Source: Amoebophrya sp. AT5.2 (Eukaryota > Sar > Dinophyceae > Syndiniales > Amoebophryaceae). From it: 14,226 nt of DNA. The stretch spans positions 1 to 14,226 of the forward strand of contig RXOD01005414.1 of NCBI GenBank assembly GCA_005223375.1, in the 5' to 3' direction. The notes beneath the pieces are model-generated. The model had not been told where the DNA came from and made no database searches. It saw nothing but the letters and a program-made list of their open reading frames with translations. Below, in pieces: positions 1 to 9,400 of the stretch (positions within the stretch are counted from its first letter, which is position 1; the number at the start of each line of letters is the position of its first letter). The translations under genes and the position numbers were made by a program.

Positions 1-2001
1 CTGCCGCTCGGCGTGCGGCAGGTCTTCGACCCGACGGCAGGCAACGCGGGCAAACCCGGGGAATCGGTGTGGCGGCTCTCGCCCGACAGCGCGGGCGCGC
101 AGGCGCGGTTTGTGGGCTCGCCCGGGGCAACCTACTACTTCGCGGGCGTGCCAACGTCGGGCGCAAACAGCTTCGGCGACCCGGTCACGTTCGTTCGTGA
201 AATCCCGTTCAAGTTGGCGTACGTTTTGCAGAAGTGGTATTACATGCTCCTCGCGGTTTTGCTCATCCTTTCGACCGTCTCGTGGCTGTTGTGCTACCCC
301 TGCTTCTACTACAACCACCCGGACGCCTGGAGGCAGCTCGGCGCGGTGCGGTTTGGGTCGGTGTGCTTAATCGTTTCGGGCTCCGTGTTTTTCCTGCTGC
401 TCGCGACGGCTGTATTTGTCTTCGCATTCCGGGTGTTGCTCGTCGATGGCTACGGTACTGGTGTAATGGGCCTCCTGGCTGCCGTGAAAGTTGCCGTTGC
501 CCTCCACGTTTTTCGGTGGCCGCTGTTTGGCAAGTACCTGTACGTGTCCAACGCCTCTGAGCAAGCGGGGTTGGCGGACGCGGTCCGTTTCATCAAGGAA
601 GACAGCACTGATCAGGCGGCGCTCAGCTTATCGCAGGCGCGATTGCTGCAGAACTATTTTCGGGCGGCTTTCCTGGGCGCCGGCCCCGAGGACGAGCGGG
701 AGGGCCTGGAGCTGTCGCAGGAGCTTGTGCGACAGTTGCAGGAGATCCAAGCCAACGCAGCGGAGGCTGCGGAGCGGTTCCGCGAGGGGCTCGCAAATGT
801 CAGAGATTTCTACAGGTTTCACCATTGGGATGCGTGTGAACAGCTGCGGCAAATTCCGGAGTTTGGCGGAACGTTTTTGTGCCAGCCGAGTCGCGGCTGC
901 TTCTGGTGGTCGGCGGGTTATACCGGCATGGGCGAGGTGGAAGCAGAAGAGGGCAGCGCAGCCGAGGCGGTGTTGACCGAAGGACGGATTTTAAACAGCG
1001 AACTGCGGCGGCTGCACATCGGCACGGTGGGTGTTCGGAACCGCGACCGCGCAGGTTTCTGGATGCAGCAGGCCAAGTGGGCGCGGACCCGCTTCGAGAA
1101 ATGCCTGAAGTCCGTTGCGCTCCTGTTCGACGAATGGGCGATCACAGGCGGGGATCTCGGGCTGGATTGCGCCGAAGTACAGAACCGGTGGAACGAAGAC
1201 CACCCCGATAAAACCCTGGGCGCGGCGCCGTTCGACGAGTCAAAGTCCGCGGTGCACTGGCGGTCTTTGGTCCTTACGGAGGAGGTCGCGAAGCTCCCGG
1301 CAGTCGTTTTCTGTGGTCGTTTCCTCGCGGTGCAGATGGGGGCGCTGAAAGACCATTCTCGTGCCGTCGCGAAGGGCGACGAGCTGAGGCAAACGGCACT
1401 GGAGTTGTTCAGTAGCACGACTACGACGGAGCAAAACCAGGAGGCGCCTACCGCCCTTTTCGCCGATGTCGCCGAGAGCAGCGAGCGGTACATCGTCGAC
1501 AACCTACGTGCCCGCGTCGTGTTCGCTTCGCCGCAAACCATGCTGTTCTTCTTCTGGCATGTGATGTACTGCCAGAGGTGGATCGAGGTGATCGCGCTTG
1601 AAAATAAAAATGCCGACGAGTCGTCTCTCTATCCGGACCTGATTTTGACCGTAAGAATCACTATCGAGGACAAGGGTTATGGCGCCACCGAGGGGTTAGC
1701 CGTCGTCGGAGAGCTGGTTCTAACGCTGGAGGCGTTTGCGCTCGCGCACGATGCGGACGCGGCGTTTCGTAAGATTGAAAGCGCAACCGCGATCTCCGCG
1801 TTTCTCCCGCCGCTGTTTCCGGGGCAGGCGGCCCGCGCCAGGAAGGCAGAAGGAGCACTAGACGTGGAGGGTCACCACTCCACAAGGCGGCGGGAGCCAC
1901 TTTCGCGGCGGGCGGCCGAGCTGGAGGCACAGCTGCTGAACGTGAAGGCGCCGCTGCGACCCGTTGCAGAAGAAGACGAGGAAACGAGCGACGTGGCATG
2001 A
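1..2001 (+). CDS. Unrecognised multi-pass membrane protein, 5' end missing
   Basis: The frame is open from base 1 to the TGA at 1999-2001, giving at least 666 residues. No ATG marks the true start, so the gene continues to the left of the window. The first 65-70 residues are Gly/Pro/Ser/Ala-rich and could be the end of an extracellular or lumenal part. Three hydrophobic segments follow, at about residues 80-100, 120-147 and 153-175 (counted from base 1). The first two are convincing transmembrane helices and the third is weaker. The next stretch, about residues 228-275, is rich in Glu, Gln, Ala and Leu and may form a coiled coil. The long C-terminal part looks soluble, with one more short hydrophobic patch (PQTMLFFFWHVMYC) at about residue 510. 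The last 60 residues are charged. I recognise no family and assign no function. Coding is supported by length, by the absence of internal stops and by a protein-like composition. No intron is needed within the visible part. Confidence 0.8.
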   Translation: MPLGVRQVFDPTAGNAGKPGESVWRLSPDSAGAQARFVGSPGATYYFAGVPTSGANSFGDPVTFVREIPFKLAYVLQKWYYMLLAVLLILSTVSWLLCYPCFYYNHPDAWRQLGAVRFGSVCLIVSGSVFFLLLATAVFVFAFRVLLVDGYGTGVMGLLAAVKVAVALHVFRWPLFGKYLYVSNASEQAGLADAVRFIKEDSTDQAALSLSQARLLQNYFRAAFLGAGPEDEREGLELSQELVRQLQEIQANAAEAAERFREGLANVRDFYRFHHWDACEQLRQIPEFGGTFLCQPSRGCFWWSAGYTGMGEVEAEEGSAAEAVLTEGRILNSELRRLHIGTVGVRNRDRAGFWMQQAKWARTRFEKCLKSVALLFDEWAITGGDLGLDCAEVQNRWNEDHPDKTLGAAPFDESKSAVHWRSLVLTEEVAKLPAVVFCGRFLAVQMGALKDHSRAVAKGDELRQTALELFSSTTTTEQNQEAPTALFADVAESSERYIVDNLRARVVFASPQTMLFFFWHVMYCQRWIEVIALENKNADESSLYPDLILTVRITIEDKGYGATEGLAVVGELVLTLEAFALAHDADAAFRKIESATAISAFLPPLFPGQAARARKAEGALDVEGHHSTRRREPLSRRAAELEAQLLNVKAPLRPVAEEDEETSDVA

Positions 2002-3188
2002 GGTCCCTCGCTGGATACTTAGCTGTCATTCACTGCAGCGTAATTCCCGTCCTCGGGTCCGGCTCAAAAAAGGCCGCTCGCGAAAAAAACCATTCGCGCG
2101 AGAAATTTGAAAAAGTCGCGCGCAGGCAGCTGCAGCGGCGCCCGAAGCGGACGAGGAGCGGCATCCCGGTCGGAAGGTGTTCGCGAACTGGGGTCGCGGA
2201 GCGTACATGGAGAAGATGGCCGATGCAGTAGGCCGTTTCCGCACAGGTCGCGGCGACGGGTCGAACAGAGCGTATAGATACGACTGCGATGGGGGCCTGG
2301 GTGCGGGGGTTGCAATCAGTGGATTCACTGTCACGCGAAAATGCTGCTGTCGGAGATTCTATGTTCGGCTGCAACTATGCAACCGGAATGCAACGCGAAC
2401 ACTGCGGATTATTCGGGAACGAATCGCAGCCCGTGAACAAAGGAAACGAATCCGGCCACGGCGGCGCGCGTGTCGCTACCGAGAAAAATCGCGGGTACGG
2501 CACTGAGGAGGATAATTAACTGGCCGAGAAGCGGAAGTGGCGATCAGCATCAGTTGCTCGGTCGTGGCCATCGTGTGACTTGGTCTTGGCCACGAGTTCG
2601 ACGGCTTCCGGCGTTGCTAACCGCGGGATCGGCTGACAACAAGCGGGAGAGAATTGCCAGCGCTCATGCACAGGGTGCAGAGATACTACAGCAAAGCCTG
2701 TGACAGGTGCTACATTTTGCAAAGACTCGTCGTGCTTGTACGCACAGTTTTACCTCCTTCTGGCTTCACCATAGGCGAAGCCCAACTTCCACAAGCTCTT
2801 GCATGCTTCCGGAGAATCTATGAATTCGGAAATATGATGGACTCGTGCTCGCGTGCTCAACAGGTTTGTGTTTCAAACATGAGCCTGCTCTGGGAAGAAG
2901 CTCTTCTGTCGGTGCAAACTTCTTCGTCTGTCTCTGTGTCGTATGGGGTGCGTTTCAATACAGGGGGGAATCTGCTTGGGGGTTACGCCAAAAGATGGCG
3001 ATTCGGCGTCTGCTTCGTGGTCCTGCTTATTTGCCGGAGGAACAGGTTGGCCAGAAAGAAGAAGCAGCTCCTCTTTCAAAGGTGCGATAGCATCGAGCAG
3101 CGACTTTTTTCCGTCACATTCAATATAATTTATTTAGCATACCGGTCGTTGCCGTTCTTGCCTGTCGATATTTCGGAAGGGGTAGAAA
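2002..3188. other. Spacer between two + strand genes
   Basis: This stretch of about 1.2 kb has only short overlapping open frames on both strands, without protein-like composition or a recognisable domain. It should hold the 3' untranslated region of the upstream membrane-protein gene and the leader of the downstream gene. A small inverted repeat (CTCGCG at 2077-2082, CGCGAG at 2097-2102) lies about 75 bases after the stop codon. Its 6-bp stem is too short to call a functional element. I see no RNA gene or mobile element. Confidence 0.6.
3165..3179 (+). promoter_or_regulatory. Possible 3' splice site before the 3189 start codon
   Basis: A stretch fairly rich in pyrimidines (about 3145-3174) ends in AG at 3178-3179, nine bases before the ATG at 3189. 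It could be the acceptor of a leader intron or of a spliced-leader trans-splicing event. The match is weak, because the bases just before the AG are CGGA rather than pyrimidines. The reason to list it is that similar sites precede the starts at 6462 and 13686. Confidence 0.25.
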
Positions 3189-5084
3189 ATGGTCGGAGCG
3201 GCGCAGCGAAATTTCCGTGCCGCAATTGACAGCACCGGAAATGTGCCTCGCGGTCGAGTGGCGGCGTCCTCTTCATCGTCTGCGGCGAAGTATGATGTTG
3301 TCTCCGCGGCGTATGCAGACGAATCACCCCGCGATCATCTCCCGCCGAGTTCGAGGAATTCTCGTAGCGAGGCCCGTCCACCCCCATTACCAGAGGCATC
3401 GGCGTCATCGCCCGCATTTGCGCAGCCTCATCGATATGGCCCAGCAGGGCCCGAAAGCCACCGCCCGACAAGCAGAAATGGGCGGCACTACGCAGATACA
3501 AGCCACCGGTTTCACTACTCGATGCCTTCCAATGCCTTTCTCGCTCCGCCGAGCGTTGACGCACCGGGGTATGTTACCACCGACGCGGAGCAGTTTCAGG
3601 CCGACATCCCCACGAATCGCGAGAGTAACGACATTAGAATGAGGTTCCTGTGCGCTCCGATATCCGATGCTGATGCGGTGCGGCTGCTGCTTGTTTTCGG
3701 TTGTATCTGCGGCGTTTTGGCGGGGTGTTTCTTCGGGCGGTACTGGAAAAAGGAGAATCGCGGGATTCGCAGGCTTGCGCGGGCACTGTGTGGCAGGACG
3801 AGGGGCCGCAACAGTGATCACGAAACGCGGGAGCTGAGTGCGGCGTACTATGGGGCTGGTCCTGCAGGGAGTAGGACCAGTTATTTAAGCCGCGGTTTTA
3901 TTGGCAGCGAAGGAGCGAAACGCGGCAGCACGACCGCATCCTACGCATCTACGCAGGAGCTTAGCACCACGAACCGAAGCAAGGAGAGCGCCAGCACCGA
4001 CGCAGACTCGTTGATGTTCGGTTCTGTGGAGCACCCGGCTGCGCGCGAATGGACGGCGAACGGCACTCGGTCGCTCGCGAGCTTCCTCGAAGACGTCGAG
4101 AAAACGTCTTCGCGGGCCACCCCCGCGGGGAAAGAGGCGGAGAGAAGAAGTACTTTGGATCACCCGAGCAACGGGACTGACAGAAAAATCCGGAAGGTCG
4201 ATGGCTACGAGCGTGTGATCGGGAAGAGCCGACATGCGTGGGACTTTTCTGGCGTCGCCCTGTCGTCGGATAGCTCGAAGCCGGCCTCTGTCGTCTCCTC
4301 GCGCTCCAGTAGTCGCCAGGTCGACTCCGTCGTGGCAGACAGTGACCAAGACAGCGCGCTGTTATTTCAGCACGAGGCCGAGGACGAGTCAGAGGATGGC
4401 GGGGGGGATCGGAAGTTGTTGTTCTCCTTGGTACACGAACTGGGCGCCGGAGGTAGCGCTGCGGCGAGCGGTTTCACTGCGCCCAAAGACGGCGTCGAGA
4501 GCAACAGTGGGCATGCGAGGCAAGGTCAACCGCAAAATGCTGAAAGCTACGGGGAACCACGACGCGTCGTGAGCAGCCGACTACGTGCTCAGGAAGATGG
4601 AACGTCGGAGAAGGAGAACGCGATCTCTGTTCCATCTGCGCAGGAGACGATGCAGGCGGCAGAGCGTGCTGGGACATCTTCCGACCCGGTCCCGAACGCA
4701 ACCTTTTCGTCTGCAGGGCTCGATAGCACTGGTGCGGCTTCACTCGGACTCGGCGGAGGACTTTCACAGGCGCAACTGGAGAGCCTTCCGAGGAAGCCGT
4801 CGACGCAGAGGAACTCGAAAGCGAGCGGAGGCCCGCGGCGTGAGCACGAGGAAGGGGTCGCGATGAAGAAAAGCCCGAAGTCGCGGGGCTACGCCGTATC
4901 AAATTGGCTGGACAAAATGAAGAGCAGCGTTTCACAGTTGGCTGCGAGCGGTGGAGCATATGGTCCGCAATTCTTAGACGCGGAGGACCAGCGAGGGGCA
5001 GACCTCGCAGAACTGCGTAGGCTCTACAGGGCATCTGTGGAACGGGATCAGCCGCTACCGATGGCGACGAGAGGAAGGCGGTAG
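3189..5084 (+). CDS. Unrecognised Ser-rich single-pass membrane protein
   Basis: This is a single-exon frame of 631 residues ending in TAG. The start is well placed: an in-frame TAG lies at 3183-3185, just upstream, and the ATG has A at -3 and G at +4. The N-terminal 155 residues are rich in Ser, Pro, Arg and Ala and look disordered. They carry no signal peptide. One clear transmembrane helix sits at about residues 163-183 and contains several Cys and Gly residues. It is followed at once by a strongly basic stretch (RYWKKENRGIRRLARAL), which by the positive-inside rule puts the C-terminal side in the cytoplasm. The remaining 430 residues are rich in Ser, Glu, Arg and Gly and probably disordered, apart from a short possible amphipathic helix near residues 570-590 (NWLDKMKSSVSQLAA). 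No family is recognised. The shape suggests an anchored scaffold or a regulated tail, which is a guess. Confidence 0.75.
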   Translation: MVGAAQRNFRAAIDSTGNVPRGRVAASSSSSAAKYDVVSAAYADESPRDHLPPSSRNSRSEARPPPLPEASASSPAFAQPHRYGPAGPESHRPTSRNGRHYADTSHRFHYSMPSNAFLAPPSVDAPGYVTTDAEQFQADIPTNRESNDIRMRFLCAPISDADAVRLLLVFGCICGVLAGCFFGRYWKKENRGIRRLARALCGRTRGRNSDHETRELSAAYYGAGPAGSRTSYLSRGFIGSEGAKRGSTTASYASTQELSTTNRSKESASTDADSLMFGSVEHPAAREWTANGTRSLASFLEDVEKTSSRATPAGKEAERRSTLDHPSNGTDRKIRKVDGYERVIGKSRHAWDFSGVALSSDSSKPASVVSSRSSSRQVDSVVADSDQDSALLFQHEAEDESEDGGGDRKLLFSLVHELGAGGSAAASGFTAPKDGVESNSGHARQGQPQNAESYGEPRRVVSSRLRAQEDGTSEKENAISVPSAQETMQAAERAGTSSDPVPNATFSSAGLDSTGAASLGLGGGLSQAQLESLPRKPSTQRNSKASGGPRREHEEGVAMKKSPKSRGYAVSNWLDKMKSSVSQLAASGGAYGPQFLDAEDQRGADLAELRRLYRASVERDQPLPMATRGRR

Positions 5085-6461
5085 GCGAAAATTATGGGTA
5101 CAGGGGTAAGAGTCACGCTAGTGCATAGACATGCGGTTCTTTCTTGTTTAAGCCACGCGACGCTTGACGTCGTCATGCTATTTTGTATGCTAGGCTGCAC
5201 CTCGCAGCTAGGTCGTTATCGTTGAGATTGATACGGTTTAAGTATAGCCGCACGACACCGCAGCGAAATCGCTACAATCATACTTCATTCAAATTTTGCA
5301 TCAAGTCCGCATGAAGATCCTCTCAGGAGGTAGCTGATTTCGATGGATTTTGATAAAGCCTCGAACACGTTGGTATTCTATTCCTGGAGAAAGCGGAACT
5401 CGCAAAGCATGCCTTGAGGGTATATGTGAGCCTATCAGTCTTCAGCGCAAATTAACGTGGATGAGTCGCATCGTGAATCCAGACATCTGAGTTCGAAAAC
5501 GCATGAGTGATTTTTTTCGTTTTCACTCAACAGTTCATATGCTTCGATTCTCGATGGTCAAGGTCATTCGTCGTTCGCGCACACTTTTTTTGTCGTTTCT
5601 GACAAACGTTCTCTACGCGGTTTCTTGCAGGGAAGGCCGCTTCGTTAGACTTATGTGCACATGCATGCTTCTACAAGCTAAGGCAAGTAAAGAATCTTTA
5701 TCTACTTCTACTACTTAAGAGTGGCTGCAGTGCGGCTTTGTTTTGTCGAGGTGCGACATCAAGAGGGCACTGGTAGCGCTATTTCAGTGAGATCAGTCTA
5801 CGAGTTGATATGATTCAGTATCCATCGACCGCTGAGGGCGATCGTTTGAGGTTGTCGTGTGTCGTGGTCGTTTCGTGTCTACCTGGACTGCCGCTCCAAT
5901 AGAATATACGGACACCATTTATTCCGGCGGGCTTCGTCTCTGTCAAAGTATGTAAGGTTTTTTCGTTGGTTTTAGCTTGTTTTTAGAGGAACCGCCGCGA
6001 CGCTTGACAATTAATGACTTTTGGTTCTTCCGCGGAAACACGAGGCTTTTTCACTGTCGGCAAGACGCTCTAGCGTCCCTCTGAAACGATTTCGATGGAA
6101 CGCGTTGGCCGGCACTTGTTGGTGGTGTCATTTTGGAGCGGCGGACGGAGGCGACGTTTGCATGGTCCCGACTCGAGAACATGCTTTTGAAGTCGGACTC
6201 CAGCGGCTGAGCATCGGGTGAACACTTAGTAGAGAGGATTACAAATTTGATTCCACGCAGCGGCAGCCAGCAAGGTCGCGATCGCGAAGCTTCGTATAGC
6301 CGCTTTGATTGAGGGTGCCCCGTCCTTCTCTTACGTTCGGCCGTCTTCGTCGAACTTCCTCGTGGGCCGCCTGTGAAAGACAGAGCAAGCGGCCGCCATA
6401 GTAGTACAGCGTCCTTGACCTGCCCACCCCCGCGAGATTTTCCAACAGCATCAGACTCGCC
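5085..6461. other. Spacer and presumed leader of the Puf gene
   Basis: These 1.4 kb look less GC-rich than the neighbouring genes and have only short open frames (71 residues or fewer on the + strand) without recognisable content. A pyrimidine-rich tract ending in TTTCTTGCAG at 5621-5630 resembles a 3' splice site and might mark a leader intron or a trans-splice acceptor, but no coding exon follows it closely. A 142-codon frame on the - strand at 6239-6667 overlaps the start of the Puf gene and looks like a chance shadow. I found no tRNA-like T-arm, no rRNA segment and no mobile element. Confidence 0.55.
6436..6448 (+). promoter_or_regulatory. Possible 3' splice site before the Puf start codon
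   Basis: The bases GATTTTCCAACAG end in AG at 6447-6448, 13 bases before the ATG at 6462. The form resembles the acceptor of the gene's own second intron (CCTACAACAG). It could be the acceptor of a leader intron or of spliced-leader trans-splicing. If it is used, the mature leader would be very short. Confidence 0.3.
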
Positions 6462-9400
6462 ATGGCTGAGACGGCGATTCCGACTACGGCGCCGCTGCCG
6501 CCTGGTGCGCTCGACTCCATCCCAGTTTCGCGGCCGCGCCCGACACCGCTAGACCTCCTCGGCGATGGATCTTTCAACTTCAACCTGGCTGCAAACTCCA
6601 TCGCGAACTCCATGTTCACAACGCCGCAGGGGGGAAATTGCATGGGAGGGGACCACATCCAAAGCATTTTTCAAACGGCTACGTCCATGTTGCAGCAACA
6701 GGGTCAACATATTTCCGTGAATGACTTGAACGCAAATTTCGGCGGCGACAGAACGCAGCAGCAGAAGACGAACGTGGGGGATGGGAATACGAATCCGAGT
6801 AACGAGCTGCTCCGTACCACCACTATGAACTCGAATGCCTCCTCTTTTTGGCCGGAAGCGAGTCTGTTCCTGACGCCGTCCGCCTCTTCGGTGGGCTGCC
6901 TCTCGAATCTCTCGAACCACACAACGCCCATGCTCGTCGATGCAACAACCACGAGAAACCTGGCGAGCCAGCAGATGGAGGTGACACAGCGACTGGACCG
7001 CGCCATGTCGTGCGATAGCACGATGTCGCAGGCCGTTTCGTGCTTGAGCAACTTCGACAACCTGGGGAGGAACAACACGAACAACATGAGCCTGTCCGTG
7101 ATGTCGCTTTCTTCAATGAACAACTCCGGCGCACCACCTTCAATGAACAACTCCGGAGCACCGATGTTGAATAACGGAGCGAGCGGAATAAGCTCCTGCG
7201 GTGGACATATGATGCAGCCTGGCGACATGAATATGATTGCCAACAGCCTCAGCAACTGCAACGGAAACAACTTTCAGCAGCAGGGAGGATTCCAACACCA
7301 GATGGGGGGAATGATAAACAACTGCGACACTGGGATGATGATGGGCTCGAGTTGTCAGATGATGAACATGCCGACCGCCGGGGGTAGCAGTTGCAGTAGC
7401 AGCAGCAATAACTGTGACAGTTCCACCAACTTCGTCCAGGCTCAGAATGTCATGGGAGCCTGTAATGGCGGTCCAGGGGGGGCAGCCTCCATGACCATGC
7501 AGGACGTTCCGCAGTCGCAAAGCCAGTTTGTCACCCAACAGCAAAGCCACTTCTGCCACCAGCACCAAAATAACTTTTCGCAGCCGCAAAACAACTTTTC
7601 GCAGCCGCAAAACAACTTTTCGCAGCCGCAAAACAACTTTTCGCAGCAGAGCACGAACGTCGTGAGCTGTAGTGAGCAAATGCACGGCGGTACTGGCAAC
7701 ACGTACCAACAAGTGCATCAGCAACCGAACGGCTGCAACGCGCAAGGAGGCATGGTAAACACCAGCATGGGTGATGGGGCGTTCCAATTTGGCGTGGGGC
7801 CAGGCGGCGGTGGCGCCACAAGTAGCACAAACCCGAACATGATGTTAAATTCGAACAACACGCTGGGCGGCCCGGTCTTCCTGACAGAAGCGTTTCAGGC
7901 AAATGCGGGAAGCTCTGCCTGCGGAACGAATACAAGCGGCATGGGCAGAATTCCTGGCGACGATAATATGTTGAATAATTTCTCTTTGGTGTTCGGGTCT
8001 TCTTCCGAAAAATTCCAGCAGGAGGAGAAAAATAGCGGAGGCGATTGCAGGGGCCAGCCGTTTGGCAAAGCGTCGCACCACACCGAAAACGGGAGGCAGA
8101 ACGGGTGCAGTGGCAATGCGACGTTCACTGAACAGGAGCTGTGCAGCGGCAACTCCACGTCTACGGCGCGACCATTCTCCGCCGCGCCGAATCGAGCGGC
8201 ACCGTCGCCACAGCTTCGTGGTGAGGACTGCCGCGGAAGAATTGGAGCATCGAGAAGCGACGAACAGTTGAATGGTTGTGCCCCAAGTGGAGGTGGGGGC
8301 AGCTCTGCCTCGTCCTCATCGGACAGAGCGGGAGGTGGGGCGAAAAACAACGCGAGAAGCGGTAAGGCGGGCGCACTCTCGACGATAGCAAACAATCTAG
8401 GCGGGCTAAATTTCAACGTGCCGCCCGCTCCGGTGGTCATGCCGAACATGACAAATATGCAAAACCGACCGTCTCCTCCTGCGCCACCGCGACCGCGGAG
8501 CGACGATCGTGCCTCCCTCTCGCAGGAGCAAAGAAACAATCACCTTGCTGTTCCCGAGGGTGGTTCGTACAACGGGGGAGTAGGTACGGAAGTAGCTCTT
8601 CACAATTACTTTCGGGAATGGATAAACACTACGACAACTCAATGGAAATGCGTACCGGCGCCATTTGTGTATTGCATAGTAGTGTCAGGGCTTGTGTTTC
8701 ACAGACTTCGAACTTTGATCGATCACCACCAGGCTTTCCACCCCGTGCAGGCTGGCGCAATGGCAAGGGCGCAGCGACGCGGCCCGGTGGGGGATACCAT
8801 CCGCCCAATCGTGTTTCGCTCCAAAGCAAAAATGCAGGCGGGAACATTAACTACAACAGCCAGGAGATTTTCGGTTCGCAGGGGAGAGCCACGAAGGGTG
8901 GCTCCTCCGGTAGTTATTCCTTGGATAATGGCGTTGACGGGGTCTGCAAGGACCACAAAGGAAGCCATCACGGTTTCCAGGAGACTCCAGGGCCGCAACC
9001 TGGAGAGCGTTACAACGGTCCGAGTTCAGGCGCGCAGAATTACCACCAACCCAGCAGTGGCAGCCGGGGTAGTCCAGCGGTCTCGTCTTACGGCAATTAC
9101 AGCGGTTCGGGTTCGGCAGCATGTGGACCTGGCGGCCGCCGCGACGCGATGAGCACGTTTTCCGGAGGAGGAGGAGGAGGAGGCGGCCCGACGACTTCCA
9201 GCCACTTCGCGCCCGCGACGCACTTTGCGCAAAGTCACTCGCACGCTGCGAACACCGGTGCGTGCACCTGGGGAGCTTCCGCTGCGCCGTCTGTGGGCGG
9301 TTTCACCGGGAGCGGAAAGGGATCTGCTTCTGCATCGTCCTCGTCATGGAACCGCAGCAAGCCAGGCTTCTACAACTGGCCCCCCGGCGGGCCCGCGGCC

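Noticed and set aside
918..1541. 207-codon frame on the - strand inside the first gene
   Set aside because: Ser/Arg-rich shadow of the + strand membrane-protein frame.
2077..2102. Small hairpin (CTCGCG/CGCGAG) after the first gene
   Set aside because: The 6-bp stem with a 14-base loop is easily expected by chance in GC-rich DNA; a bacterial-type terminator makes no sense here.
1998..2231. Short + strand frame whose ATG overlaps the stop of the first gene (ATGA)
   Set aside because: Such overlaps matter in bacterial operons, but this is a eukaryotic region. The peptide becomes Arg-rich with no domain.
2654..3229. 191-codon + strand frame before the second gene
   Set aside because: Unrecognised and compositionally random. 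It overlaps the better-supported ATG at 3189 in another frame.
5536..5555. GCTTCGATTCTC, resembling a tRNA T-loop
   Set aside because: The flanking bases do not pair as a T-stem and no acceptor or anticodon arm is visible.
8580..9152. Unspliced continuation of the Puf first exon to 9152 (896-residue product)
   Set aside because: After 8580 the composition changes abruptly to Arg/Val-rich, while the frame opening at 8705 continues the Gly/Ser/Asn style and leads into Puf repeats.
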